From Chondrus crispus (lineage: Eukaryota; Rhodophyta; Florideophyceae; Gigartinales; Gigartinaceae), in NCBI RefSeq assembly GCF_000350225.1, contig NW_005179300.1, positions 339,200-403,199 of the forward strand: a stretch of DNA of 64,000 nt. The letters are read 5' to 3'. This document shows positions 11,948-22,725 of this stretch, in pieces. The position numbers and the translations under genes are program-made. The notes beneath the pieces are model-generated. The model made no database searches. It worked only from the letters and a program-made list of their open reading frames with translations, and was not told the DNA's origin. Numbering within the stretch: the first letter of the stretch is position 1; each line of letters begins with the position of its first letter.

Positions 11948-13483
11948 TGGAAAGCGGTGAGTTGACTAGCGGATGCGGTCTATGAAAATGTGATAGCGTT
12001 TGAATGTTGAGTTAGGCGGTGGAAGACGTCTCGTTAGGCAGGGGGTTGAGGGAGGATGGTTAGGCCGGAAGAGAGCGAGTAAAGAACATTTGTGCAAAGA
12101 GAAGATTCCCTTTGAGCGGCTGATTGGCACGACATGATTGGTGTTCTGCATTTTGCACTGGGGGGACACGTTCGTCCAATGGGACCTCACGATCTACGTG
12201 GTAGCACAATGCAATTGAATGCAGTACGCTGGTACAGTATGTGCTGGAATAGAAGAAATATATTTATAAATATATTTTATACTGGTGAGAAGTGGCGAAG
12301 TGGCGGAATGTTATTTCCAGGATGCACCCAGTCAGTAAGTACATTACACGTGAATGGCAAGTATATATATACTTGCCAGCTACGTGTGAGCTTGCTGTGG
12401 ACAAGCAGGATTCTCTACAGTATAATACTAGTGACTAGTATTAGATGGCGGATTTTTTTGGTGGAAGCTCGATGCCTTGGCTCTGTCCCCGTTCGCACAA
12501 CCGAGGCAAAGCCATTCGACTTTATGGAGATTGCCAATGAAAATCACAATGACAACCGACCAGCATGCGCCGTGAAACGCCCGTTGCGCAAGCCTATTCT
12601 CAGTGGGTGGATCCAGAAAATGTTCAACGCGCCACATTTGGCAATCTCACCTGGAGAAAACCGTTCCGGAGAGATCCCATTCTTCCTCATCCTGCATCAT
12701 GTCATGTCGCATTCACAACCACCCTCTTCCCTAACCCCCTCTTCCCTCACGACTGCTCGCACCTTTCTAGAAACCGTTTACACTGTAGAAAATTGCAGCT
12801 CTCGTTAAGCAATACCAAACATCCTCCTACTTCTTATTCCACCCTCCAACTTGAGAATTGAAACTTCTGGAGACGGCTTCACACTATCTGAGTTCTAAGA
12901 CATCCTGTGATTCACATTGTAGCCTGGACTTCTGCTCCTTGCATGGCACCATCAAGGTACTCAGTTGAATGGGCAGCTTCTTCCATTTGGAGGCTTCTGA
13001 CGTCGTTTCGCAATATAGATCCATGTGCATCGTTGACTGGCCAATTTTTTTCTGCTTTTGGGTGTACAGTACGATGACGAAAAGTGGTTTCTTTGTCGAC
13101 CCACACAGTGAATACCAGGAAATATATATCGGTTTTATGATACTCTCGTTTATTACGCAAGAATCGAAGTTTGGCAGCACCTCCATGTCAAAGCGAAAGT
13201 GTTTTGTTTGAGTTTAGGTCATGCCTTGACCTGTGGAGACTTTGAAAACTCATTCGAGTCTAACACCGTAAGCTCGAGGCCAGTTCAAAGAAATTCATGC
13301 CAACTTCAAACGGGATTCCAGAATGCATGTTGGGGGACAAAACAAGTCACCAGAGGTAAGACAGCCGCACATTGGAAGTCGCAAAATTAGAAATTGTGAA
13401 AATATATATGGAAAACAAGAACTGAAACAGCATCTGTATCTGTTAGAGAGGGCACGCGAACAGAAAAAAATCAATAGCTCAAC
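11948..13483. other. Unassigned DNA upstream of the MBL-fold gene
   Basis: A 224-codon plus-strand ORF (12134-12808) lacks any recognisable motif and contains low-complexity AT-rich DNA (ATATATTTATAAATATATTT near 12258), so I do not call it. A 100-codon minus ORF (13186-12884) overlaps a plus ORF of similar length and cannot be decided. The MBL-fold promoter should lie around 11950-12130. Confidence 0.35.
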
Positions 13484-13780
13484 AGTTAAAGGGGGGGGGG
13501 GGGGGGGGGGGGCCCAAATCGGGAAAAAAAAATAAAAAAGTTTTTTAAAAAAATCCTTCCCCCGGGGGGGTTTTTTTTTTTTTTGGGATTTTTTCCCCAC
13601 CCCCAAAAAANNNNNNNNNNNNNNNNNNNNNNNNNNNNNNNNNNNNNNNNNNNNNNNNNNNNNNNNNNNNNNNNNNNNNNNNNNNNNNNNNNNNNNNNNN
13701 NNNNNNNNNNNNNNNNNNNNNNNNNNNNNNNNNNNNNNNNNNNNNNNNNNNNNNNNNNNNNNNNAAAATTCTCCTAAGTT
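13484..13780. other. Assembly gap (N 13611-13764) with homopolymer edges
   Basis: 154 N flanked by runs of G, A, C and T (poly-G around 13491-13512, poly-T around 13571-13584). The homopolymer edges look like poor consensus rather than real sequence. Small ORFs through this region should be ignored. Confidence 0.95.
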
Positions 13781-13897
13781 TACCGGCTATGGGCACGAAA
13801 ATGCCCTAATGATGGAACAGACGCCAATTTTTGCCTCAAACAAAGGAAAACAATGAAGCAAAGTTTCCTACTGTTCTGGAAACCGGGTAACTCTCTC

Positions 13898-13950
13898 CTA
13901 GTGTCTATTCGACATCTGTCCTCATATGAGGACTGGTGCCTCATATGAGT
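13898..13950 (+). repeat. Left end of piggyBac-like element: TSD, TIR and subterminal dyads
   Basis: CTAG target duplication at 13898-13901, terminal repeat 13902-13914, then CCTCATATGAGG at 13920-13931 and a near copy ending in T at 13939-13950. Spaced self-complementary dyads at both ends are likely transposase-binding sites (inference). Confidence 0.85.
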
Positions 13951-16491
13951 ACAGTGTTAACACGCGTCCCGCCTTTTCCATGTTGGCGGGAAACCGAAAC
14001 CGATACATCCAAACAAATCCACTGCGACCTTGCAAAGAGGCCCAGGCAAGAAAATCACGTATAAAAGACATGTAACCTTCCTGCAAGCCATTTTAGTAGT
14101 GTCACCAGTCAATAGCTCATTTATCAAAGCCACTCCTTTTCCACCCCATGGTCCCTCCAGACTTGCGACTCGTTCCCAATTCCATTGTCCATGCCAAAGC
14201 TAGACACGTTTTGGAACGTTTACCGTGCCGGCAGATGTACGGGTCGCAATGGAATTCCAAGGAGCTCAAAGGCATTGTCATCTGTACTGAAAAAAATGTC
14301 CAAAAGTCAAGACACAGACATTTATTAGGGCGCATTGGGAGGTAGCATCGGGAGAGACTGTCAAAAGTGTGCTTATGCGTCACGTGCTTCCAGGCGCGCC
14401 CCACCCTCGAGACACAAATGGAGATATTTTGCATCATGGGCGTCACGAGACCGATGACATCAATGAATTTGCCGAAGACACTGCAGATTCGGCGGATATT
14501 TTACCACTATCAGTGTGTGACGAACCGCTCCCGGTAGATAATAATATGATTGCTCAACACAACGAAAGTCCTGTCTGTACCAGTGATTGTGAAATTACCG
14601 CAAACGGCCAGGTTTGGAAATCCTACAATGACGATGATCACATCAATGGAATGGTACGCTGCAAGCGCTGGGAGGTAAAATGCTCAGACGGGTCTATAGT
14701 TTCAGAGGGAAGCGAGTGGCGAGAGAGAAAACCAATAGACTATTTCTTGATGATGTTTCCTCTGGCGTACCTGCCAGCTATTGTCAGCATGACCTCCAAA
14801 AGTTTGAAGGAGAACGGACACAAGCACACAACTGTATCTGAAATTCTGAGATTTTTTGGTGTGCTTGTGCTGATGACAAGATTTGAATTTAGTGGCTCTC
14901 AACGCTTCTTATGGGCGACCAAACCCGCCACCAATTACGTTCCGATCCCTAATTTTGGAAATATTATGCCAAGGAGGCGTTTTGATGCCCTCTTTTTGCA
15001 TACGAAATTCAGCAGTGGTCCAATCAGAAGCTGCAGCAATGGATCGTCAAATGACCGTTGGGTTATGGTCTCTGATTTTATGGAAGCCATCAACAATCAC
15101 ATAATTAAAACTGTCACTCCGTCCGAACTGCTGTGCGTTGATGAGTCCATATCGCGTTGGTATGGGTTGGGAGGTAGTTGGATTGACATTGGGCTCCCCC
15201 ATTACGTCGCTATAGACCTAAAACCTGAAGCAGGATGTCAAATTCAAAACACTGCTTGTGGCACAAGCGGAATTATGTTGCGTATGGAATTTGTGATGTC
15301 TGCAGAGGACACAACTTCGAAAACATTCGAAGGCGATCTGAATCACGGCACAGCCGTTATCAAGCGATTGGTGGAACCTTGGGCGGGATCTAAAAGGGTC
15401 GTTATTGCGGATTCTTATTTTGCGTCAGTGCAAACGGCGGAAAAGCTAATGCAAGTTGGGTTGAGATTTACTGGTGTTATTAAGACTGCTACGAGACGTT
15501 TCCCCATGTCACATTTAGGGCGTGTTGAGTTGAGTGGACGTGGGGACGAAGTTTGCCTTCATACGACCATCCAACCAACAAGTACCTCTCTACTGGCCGT
15601 GTGCTGGCTTGATAGGGCTCGAAGATACTTTGTATCCACTGCTGGATCGATGAGACCAGGTAAGCCGTATGAGAGGATCAGATGGCAGCAACAGGAGGAC
15701 GGGCCCTCTCGAGTCACCATCAGAGTGAACCAGCCGCAGCTCGTTGAGCAGTACTACAGTGCATGTCCGGCTATTGACAGGCATAACCGCTGCCGCCAAG
15801 ATGACTTGGCGATGGAAAGAAAAATTCAAGTCAAGGATTGGGATAAACGGGTTAGTTTGACATTGCTCTCGGTTTTTATAGTGGACTCCTGGCTAGTCTA
15901 CAAAGGTGGGAGGGGGGCAAAGGGGCTTATGCCACAGCACGTTTTCTACGAGAAGTTGGCTGAGGGTCTGATTGATAACAAGTTTGGACCTTCCACTTTT
16001 CGAAGGGTTACAAGTGACAGTTCCATCGACGATGGCTGCTATTTTCCAACCAGTGGAATCAAGGGGCACCTTTCGCCGACCAAGCGTAGAAAAACCTGTT
16101 TGGGTGAGTTGACAAACGCAGTTTTTCAGGGACGTTGCGCTGTGTGCCAACAGTTTAAGTCGAAGTTTTTATGCTCCGGCTGTCGTGATAAGGCCAACTT
16201 GAACTGTTTTATTTGCCACAGCCAGACAGGCCGTTGCTGCTTTACGAAACACATGGAAGCTGAGCACAATCAGTAAAAGTATCTCACTGCGTCGTCGCCG
16301 ACAGCGCACAGGACTGGCTACTTCTGCACAGTTATGTTTGTCGGAATTCTCATCTTCTCATCTTCGTTTAGTTTTGAAGGTGACACGCAGACCACGGTGG
16401 TATTTGTGGCGGTGCATTAGCACTTATGCTAGCATGCCTCATATGAGGAAAACGAGGCCTCATATGAGGAAAAATTGGTGTCGAGTAGACA
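13902..16491 (+). mobile_element. piggyBac-like DNA transposon, complete
   Basis: A 2590-bp element bounded by imperfect inverted repeats, TGTCTATTCGACA at the left and TGTCGAGTAGACA at the right. CTAG lies directly outside both ends (13898-13901 and 16492-16495). Each end carries two copies of the self-complementary CCTCATATGAGG dyad just inside the terminal repeat. It encodes one intact transposase. The flanks match an unoccupied paralogous site at 25572-25972 (GTAG in place of CTAG), which independently fixes both borders. Intact coding capacity suggests recent activity. Confidence 0.88.
14369..16276 (+). CDS. piggyBac-like transposase (DDE_Tnp_1_7)
   Basis: 635 residues without interruption. 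The acidic N-terminus (~1-90) is followed by the piggyBac domain. Catalytic Asp candidates are D258 (LLCVDESIS), D348 (VVIADSYF) and D470 (CPAIDRHNR), spaced like the DDD triad of the family. The block LPHYVAIDLKPEAGC is typical of PGBD4-like proteins. The C-terminus is a Cys/His-rich domain (CAVCQQF, FLCSGC, FICHSQ, CCFTKH) of the kind that binds the terminal repeats. It would excise and integrate the surrounding element by cut and paste. All key residues are present, so the protein may be functional. Confidence 0.92.
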   Translation: MLMRHVLPGAPHPRDTNGDILHHGRHETDDINEFAEDTADSADILPLSVCDEPLPVDNNMIAQHNESPVCTSDCEITANGQVWKSYNDDDHINGMVRCKRWEVKCSDGSIVSEGSEWRERKPIDYFLMMFPLAYLPAIVSMTSKSLKENGHKHTTVSEILRFFGVLVLMTRFEFSGSQRFLWATKPATNYVPIPNFGNIMPRRRFDALFLHTKFSSGPIRSCSNGSSNDRWVMVSDFMEAINNHIIKTVTPSELLCVDESISRWYGLGGSWIDIGLPHYVAIDLKPEAGCQIQNTACGTSGIMLRMEFVMSAEDTTSKTFEGDLNHGTAVIKRLVEPWAGSKRVVIADSYFASVQTAEKLMQVGLRFTGVIKTATRRFPMSHLGRVELSGRGDEVCLHTTIQPTSTSLLAVCWLDRARRYFVSTAGSMRPGKPYERIRWQQQEDGPSRVTIRVNQPQLVEQYYSACPAIDRHNRCRQDDLAMERKIQVKDWDKRVSLTLLSVFIVDSWLVYKGGRGAKGLMPQHVFYEKLAEGLIDNKFGPSTFRRVTSDSSIDDGCYFPTSGIKGHLSPTKRRKTCLGELTNAVFQGRCAVCQQFKSKFLCSGCRDKANLNCFICHSQTGRCCFTKHMEAEHNQ

Positions 16492-16495
16492 CTAG
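16437..16495 (+). repeat. Right end of piggyBac-like element: subterminal dyads, TIR and TSD
   Basis: CCTCATATGAGG at 16437-16448 and again at 16458-16469, terminal repeat TGTCGAGTAGACA at 16479-16491, CTAG at 16492-16495. It mirrors the left end in order and spacing. Confidence 0.85.
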
Positions 16496-16874
16496 CGACG
16501 CGTGGCGCGGCAGTCCTGCACCCTTTCCGAGGGGTGCGGTGGTGTGACGCGGCAGTGGCGGGGCTCACGAGGGCAGCAGACTGCTCTGTGCAGTTGTGCT
16601 TGCTCCAGCAGTTTGATAATGTCAAGCGGCTGGGGATCGTGTCTCTCCCAGATTTACTCACCCAAGCCAGAGCCGGCTTGATATGAACAAGTGGAGCTAT
16701 ACCTACGTATCGCAAAACGCAAACAGAACCATATCTCCCTGATGTGGGAGTTGTCCCCGACTAATTAATATCTAGAAATTAACCAATAAAATGTCCAACA
16801 TCACAAGTTGATTGTTCGAATAACTTCCTTATGTAAGCACCATCACTTATGTAAGCACCATCACTTCCGCATTT
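16496..16874. repeat. Dispersed repeat R1 (second copy R2 at 25602-25972), probable copia LTR with leader
   Basis: Nearly identical to 25602-25972 over its whole length. On the minus strand a likely LTR start, TGTTGGACATTTTATTGG, ends at 16800. The 74 bp above it contain a tandem pair of the ATGTAAGCACCATCAC motif, present in both copies. R1 lies directly 3' of the copia pol on its coding strand, so it is most simply the 3' LTR of that element, split by the piggyBac insertion. A bona fide second LTR of the same element was not found. Confidence 0.6.
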
Positions 16875-16894
16875 TCAAGTTTGAGAACAATGCT

Positions 16895-18189
16895 CTACTT
16901 TCGTAACATGTGGTCGACAATATACTGCTCGATTGGATGCGTTGCTTTGTTTGTCTGCATCAGCTTCTGCAGAGCCGCGTTCGGTGCGACCTTTGTCAGT
17001 CCATCCGCGGCGTTGTATTGTCTCGAGATGAGGCCGATGTTGTCAATTGTTCTGTCATGATACGCTTGTCTCAGAGCAGAAATATCAACCATTAGGCGTG
17101 CTTCTGTGGTGTACATGTTACCAGTGATAACATCAAAGAGCACCTTGGAGTCGGTAAGCAGTAATAAAGGGATAGGCTTCCCGAGAATTATTTGCAAGTC
17201 ATGCTTAAGAATGAAGGCCTGGTCAAAGGCGTCTGCCAGCGCCAAAGTCTCTCCAGCGGCACTGGACCTAACAACCCTGCGCGGCTTGTGAGATATGAAT
17301 TGGAGAAAGCAGCAGTCACAATTCTTGTCCATGTTCAAGATGATAAATCCTGACTGACTATGATGGTCAGGTGTATTGTTAAAAGAAGAATCAGAGTATA
17401 CAATGAGCTGTAGACTGTCTTTGTCCAACTTTGGGAAACGCAAAGAAATTTCGGTTGTGGATCTTAGATACTTGATTATCTTGTTCAAAGACTTGTACGC
17501 ATCAGAGTTGAACGTCTCCGGTGTGACCTGTGCTGCAAAAGAAACAGCACACGCAATATCGGGTCTTGTGTTGACAACCCATGCCAGCTTAGCACGAACA
17601 GACCTGAAGTCATCAAACATTGCAGTACCGGGTAAAAGGACGAGCTTCGAAATATAGGCCTTTTGCGAGATAACTCTCTCTGCGGGCGTCCCTTTGATCG
17701 GCATCCCTGTAAATGGAAATGGAACCTGCGCGATGGGTTTTGAGTCAAACGTTGAGGCAGTGATTTTTGAGGAATCCTCCTCAAATTTCTTATCACCTGC
17801 CCTCAGTATGTCATCAACATAAGAACCTGAGAGACCAACAAGCCTGTCTGTTACACGTTTAAAGAAAAGAGAAAATTCCCTGTTGCCTGTTCCAGTTTTA
17901 GCTCCTTCTTGTGGTGCTCGCTCAATGTCTCGCCCCAATATTCACCAGCATCGCTCAGCCCGTATAGTGGCTTCACGGCCTGTAGAAACTGTTCGATGTC
18001 TAGCTGAAGTACATCCGGTCGGACAAATATTTTCCTCTGCAGCTTTTCAGCAGATTGCAAATACGCTTGGTTTATGTCCGTAGACCAGAGGTTAAAACCA
18101 AGGATCGTTGCCAGAGCAACGAGCATTCGAATTGATGACTGCTTCAGATTTGTGGCATTGTGAACAACACTGCGCTTGTCACGGTCCAT
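16895..18189 (-). pseudogene. copia reverse transcriptase and RNase H, frameshifted
   Basis: Two frames overlap at 17851-17938. The upstream one (18189-17851) has LWSTDINQAYLQS and KPLYGLSDAGEYW. The downstream one (17938-16895) has the catalytic GSYVDDIL, then the RNase H block (LIVYSDSSF, then DHHSQSGFII) and the end ISRQYNAADGLTK, all typical of copia. RT motifs before LWSTDINQ are absent because DNA at 18190-18649 no longer codes. One frameshift near 17900 joins the pieces. Confidence 0.88.
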
Positions 18190-18649
18190 ATGTCTACCGA
18201 GAACACAGCGTCCCTTTAGAACTTCTTCTCCATTCTTCTATACTTTTCTGCTTTCGTACTTCTATACTGCTCTGCTTTTAAACTTGTATACTTCTTAGTT
18301 ATGGGATTCGCGGGATTCGCGGGATTCGCCCTCGATCTCGCGTCTCTTCTCTTCATCAAATTGGGCATTTCGTGGATCCCTCGGAGAAATTACCTATGTG
18401 AGATACGTATGTGCGGGCAAGCTGTTCTGCATATTGGCTGGTTCCTGATTCAGCAGCGGAGGAGGACTTATGCTCTGTCCTGCGACATTTTCTGTTACCC
18501 GAGGCCGTGGATGACCACTATGTCTTGTAGCGACTCCTCTGGCGGGGCTCTGGTGGTGCTCCGGTGAATCAAGAAGGCTGGATATGGAAGGCAGGCTTGA
18601 CTTGCGCAAGATTGAACATGCGCGGACCAGTACGCTCACCAACGTCAAC
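18190..18649 (-). other. Decayed copia segment between integrase and RT
   Basis: The RT N-terminus should lie here but no matching frame survives. It contains a short tandem GGGATTCGC repeat (three copies near 18302-18328) and pyrimidine-rich DNA at 18225-18300. Confidence 0.45.
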
Positions 18650-19624
18650 TTAGATAGCCTTCCCATCTACGGAGGACACAAGATGTGGTCCGGTCCACCG
18701 TCTCAGATTGTCTCTGATGACATAAACGGGCTGATTCGGGCGGAAATAGAACTTAGCAGAGGGCGGGGGCTTTCGGTTCAATGACTGTTTGACCCTTCTC
18801 TGTGCAATGATTTCAGCATACTCATCCCGAGCTGATACAATTGCTTGTTCCCTCTGAACTTGGTTCGGAAGGCCTGAGTCTACTCCTGGGATGCGCGTGA
18901 GTCTCCCAAACACTAGTAGCGATGGCACAAGGCCATTGGGTCCGGCCGTGTCATTCATGGCCTTGACAGTGTATGCCAGTCTCAGCTCTGGGGGTAGTGC
19001 AGGATGTGTCAAAGACACTTTGTTGAATATCCTGCGTATCATTGCATGATATGTTTCTCCTTGTCCGAGAGAGTTATGCGACTCTGTACCAGTGGGACGG
19101 AGGGTGACATTAGCTTCCCAACACTTCTCATTCCAAGCTCTAGAAGTAAATGCAGATCCCTGATCAGTGAGCATATCATGTGGATAGCCCACGTGCGCAG
19201 TAACCCATGCGTACACAAAAGTGTTCCAGACACTTTCTACATCAACTCGGGATAGAAACCGAGCTGCGCTGTAGTTAGTGCCGACGTTCGTGATATGCAG
19301 TACTGGTTTCCCATCCAGATACATTAGGTCCATCCTTATGCTCTTGTTGAACACGACATAATCAGGGAACCTGACCTGAAAAGTGATAGGTTGACTAGAG
19401 AAGGTTTGACATGCGTGACATGCCTTCCCTATTTCATATAGTAGTCGCCTTGTATCAGCTCTGACTTGGTCTGGATGAGCCCGTAATAGAAGGTTGAGTA
19501 GCTTTGCAGTATATGGATGCATGAAATGCAGATGCATGTTTTGTAATTGCTGGCGGGAGTAGTATGCGACAAATTCGTGCTCCCAGCAGACGAATACATG
19601 GCCGTGCTTCCTTGTCAGATGCAT
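18650..19624 (-). pseudogene. copia integrase
   Basis: 324 codons. ACHACQTF is the end of the zinc-binding domain; the paired His lie farther upstream. The catalytic core shows D in RMDLMYLDG, D in DMLTDQGSAF and E in SLGQGETYHAMIRR. The tail RPNQPVYVIRDNLRRW resembles the integrase C-terminal DNA-binding region. It continues the protease frame after one TAG at 19628. Confidence 0.8.
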
Positions 19625-19627
19625 GGA

Positions 19628-20134
19628 CTAGTTTTCTGATACAGACCGGAGCTCGTTCTCAACAGTATGAAAGCTCCACCCGTGCTTGTCAAGCATATCT
19701 AGTCCGATGAGAAAGGGTATGCGTGCATTCACGACGAACGTAGTAACTGGTTTCGGTCCGGCAGGTGTCGGTATCATAATGTTGAGTAGTCCCAGGCTTC
19801 TAACTTTTCGGTCTCCGAAAACAAATATGGCTTGAGAGGGAGTAATCTTGAGATTAACACTCACGAAGCGACAGTAAACCCTCGCTTGGCTAATGCCAAT
19901 GACGGACTTCTGTGCGCCTGTGTCAACAACTCCGCCTTCAAACCGTTCCGGGCTGTCATAGTTGATGCATCTCGATAGAGAAAGGATTGTGTTCTTGATG
20001 CAGAATGCAGTGTATTCACGAAGAGGCATAAAAGGTTGCCGATAGAGGCAGTTATGCTGCGTGTGGGCGTTCGAAGAGTCCTTTCCGAAGGTACCCGCGA
20101 GCGAGAGCTGTCGGCTCAATGTCCGCCCGCTCAC
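19628..20134 (-). pseudogene. copia aspartic protease
   Basis: 168 codons with the active site GGVVDTGAQKSVIG and the second-half motif IPFLIGLDMLDKHGW. It overlaps the end of gag by 4 bp and ends at a TAG immediately before the integrase frame, which is the same reading frame. Confidence 0.8.
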
Positions 20135-21736
20135 TGAAAAACCTCATCAGAGTTCCGTTCTTCAGGAGAAGATTCAACTTTGGTATCCTCTGTGTTCTCG
20201 CCTTGATTCACACTCTCCATATACGGTTCAGTCTGTGTAGCAATCAAAGCTTCGAATACGTCCTCGAACTCCTCTTCGGGTTCGGCATTGTAACTGTCTT
20301 CCTCAGACATAAGTTCGAAAAGGACCCTTGCTGCAGCCCCGTTCGGAGGTCCTCTGATATTCCGAATACGAGACCGAGCGGCATTGATCATAGACTGGCC
20401 GTCACAAAATGTGCACTCCGCTCGCCAGTGACCAGTGCGGCCACATCTGAAGCATCTCGATGATAGATCGTTTGTGGTCTTAAAACGGAGCGGGGGTCCG
20501 GGTCTGTTGCTGCGCGGGTTCTTTTCCTGATTCCTTTCGAAACCAGCACTCGCGATATGTCGGGGCTGTGGTCTCATTCTGAGTCGGTTGTGGCTCTGGA
20601 ATGAGGGGTTTGCGTACTGTGCTCAGAATCCAATGAAAGACGCGGGCGGCTTTTTCTCATGCGTCTATCGTCAGTAGTGTCTGGGTCCTGACCCATCTGG
20701 GCCATTTCATTCTCCCATATGACAAGAGAAGCCGATAGCTTCGTGTAAAGCCCGTCATACGAGAGAGCATCTTGCATCACGTCCTCTTCTGCAGTACGCG
20801 ACCACTCGTACTTCTCGACGATCTTCATTAATGCCTGCGTTAGAAATGCGTCCCCTCTTTTTACTTTCAGAATTGTTCATTGAGCCGGGCTACTTCATGG
20901 TAGAGATACCCTAACGCGGATACACGACTGCAGCTCTTCTTCTTGTGGATATCCTCAATAGTCATTGAGAGGGTTAGCGACTCGATCTGGCGCTGATGCG
21001 CTGGTGTGTCAAACTGAGACTCGAGTTGCCTGAACACAGAACCCAGTTCGGTGAATTCGGGCCGGTTCTGGGTATTGGACATCCAGTAGTTCAATGCTGG
21101 GCCCTTCAATACGCAAGGGATGAGCTTCACTCTATCATCTCTGGGGAAGTCCTTCTGACCGCAATAGGTCAAGTACGCCTTCCTGGTCTCATCCAAGTTG
21201 GGCGACGGTTCCAGTATTCCACTGTACCTTTCGTACTCTTTGAACCTCCTATAAGCAGCGTCAACTCTCCTCTAGGACGACTCATTACTGCTCTCCGTCG
21301 TAGTCGGACCGGCCGATGTATCCGAAGTGGGTGACGTCTGAGTACTCGGTCGTAGTCTGTACTCTGCTAACAGCTCATTAGCCCTGTTCTTCAAGGTCGA
21401 GTCGTTACTATAAAGTGCGCTAGAAACCGCTTGTGGCACAAACAGACCTCTCCTTTGCTCCACAGTTACACCTGAGAACTGTAGAACTGCTCGCATGTGA
21501 AAGAACAGAACATTCATTTTGAGGCAAGAAACGGAAAGCAAGGCCTCCGGCGGAAACAATTCTTGCAGAGCGTCAATGCTTGCATCCGTCGACATATACG
21601 TGGTAGACACGACATGCAACAATCCCTCCTTAAATGCATGCTGTTCCTCAGACAGCACTCGCACTTTCTCGATATTGTCGATGAGACTTGTGCGCGCATG
21701 TTCACGTGCACTCTCTTGTGTGACGCTGTCTGTCAT
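20131..21736 (-). pseudogene. copia gag, frameshifted
   Basis: Four open pieces in shifting frames: 21736-21272, 21196-20867, 20828-20574 and 20577-20131. The last contains a CCHC zinc knuckle, CFRCGRTGHWRAEC, followed by an acidic tail. The first two share a frame. The piece at 21196-20867 has WMSNTQNRPEF and a QLESQFDTPAHQ segment that look capsid-like. Confidence 0.7.
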
Positions 21737-22318
21737 GACTCCAGTTTCACTCAGTCCACGAGAGAGGTTCTTGTCTACGAGACTGAAAGCAACTCCTACC
21801 CGTAGCCTCGCTCAGATTAGTGCCGACTGTCGTGCACTGAGGCCACATGTGGCAGCCTCAGGCAGAGCACGCGTGTTCGGGACGCGGGGGAGTGGGGAAC
21901 GGGAGACCACCCGGTGATAACCGGCACCGGGGGCCGGGCGCGCGTGCGCGGTAGGTAGACACGGGTAGGAACGGACAAACACAGAGCGAATCGAGCGTAG
22001 TAGGGGAGCGGAGTGGCAACGGGCGCGCGTAGGGGCGGTGGTATCCTCGGTAGCAGCGCGCGGTAGGAAGGAGTGGGGATTCAAGGGAATAGATGGGCTC
22101 GCGTGGTGCCGCACAGGTTGTGCGAGGACCGGCGCGGGGCTACTACCGAGAATCCAGAAACATGAGACAGAACCCCAGGCTTCGTGCCTGTTTACTTAGG
22201 GTGGAGCGTCGACTATGGTCGTCGACGCCGTAATAATAATAGCTTAAAATACGGCAATAATACCGACGTACCAGCTTACATGCTGTACTGTACGCAATAC
22301 CCCTGGTACCGGGTTATG
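21737..22318. other. GC-rich, repeat-derived DNA
   Basis: Upstream of copia gag on its strand, so partly its leader or 5' LTR. No repeat of R1 is visible here. The right part (from about 22200) probably belongs to a minus-oriented LTR whose start is at 22552. Confidence 0.4.
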
Positions 22319-22433
22319 ATACACGAATACACGTGGTGATCATACACGAATACACGTGGTGATAATACACGAATACACGTGGTGATAATACACGAATACG
22401 CGTGGTGATAATACACGTTTACACGTGGGTGAT
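22319..22433. repeat. 23-bp tandem repeat, five copies
   Basis: Units start at 22319, 22342, 22365, 22388 and 22411. Each has the form ATACACGAATACACGTGG plus five bases, and each carries a CACGTG or near-CACGTG palindrome. It lies inside the probable minus-oriented LTR next to the 553-aa ORF. Confidence 0.85.
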
Positions 22434-22475
22434 GAGCTGTCAGTACTTCGACAGAGCTTACACCAGGCCGTGCTT

Positions 22476-22552
22476 GAGGGAGAAATGCACGTGTACACGT
22501 TGGATAACTCACGTGTGCCTCGCTATTGAGGGAGGCATGTTAGTGCACTACA
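22476..22552 (-). repeat. 77-bp direct repeat, left copy; probable minus-oriented LTR start
   Basis: Matches 25090-25166 with a few substitutions. Both copies end in TTAGTGCACTACA on the plus strand, the complement of an LTR-type TGTAGTGC start as seen in LTRs A-D. An LTR reading leftward from 22552 is therefore likely. It contains a CACGTGTACACGT dyad. Confidence 0.7.
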
Positions 22553-22725
22553 TAGCCCCCCTCGTAGAGTCGAGCGTCCCGCGAGTGGTGATTCAGCTGG
22601 ATTATTTCCGCTATGTACGGCTACAGTACCCCGGGTTGTGTCCCGACTTGATCGTGCACGGCACGGTGGGAACTCGGCTCGGCGAGGGTGAACGGATTGG
22701 CGGACTGTAAGTTGAGCGCGGTACG

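Larger units (their letters stand above)
16801..21736 (-). mobile_element. Degraded Ty1/copia retrotransposon
   Basis: Minus-strand order gag, protease, integrase, RT, RNase H, which defines copia rather than gypsy. Frameshifts, stops and a missing RT N-terminus show it is dead. The individual domains are listed separately. The 5' LTR was not identified; DNA above 21736 is GC-rich leader-like sequence. Confidence 0.85.

Noticed and set aside
12134-12808. 224-codon plus-strand ORF
   Set aside because: Contains AT-rich low-complexity DNA, odd composition and no motif; another frame is open across the same bases.
13484-13610. Poly-G/poly-T run as a real structural motif
   Set aside because: Directly borders the N gap and looks like low-quality consensus.
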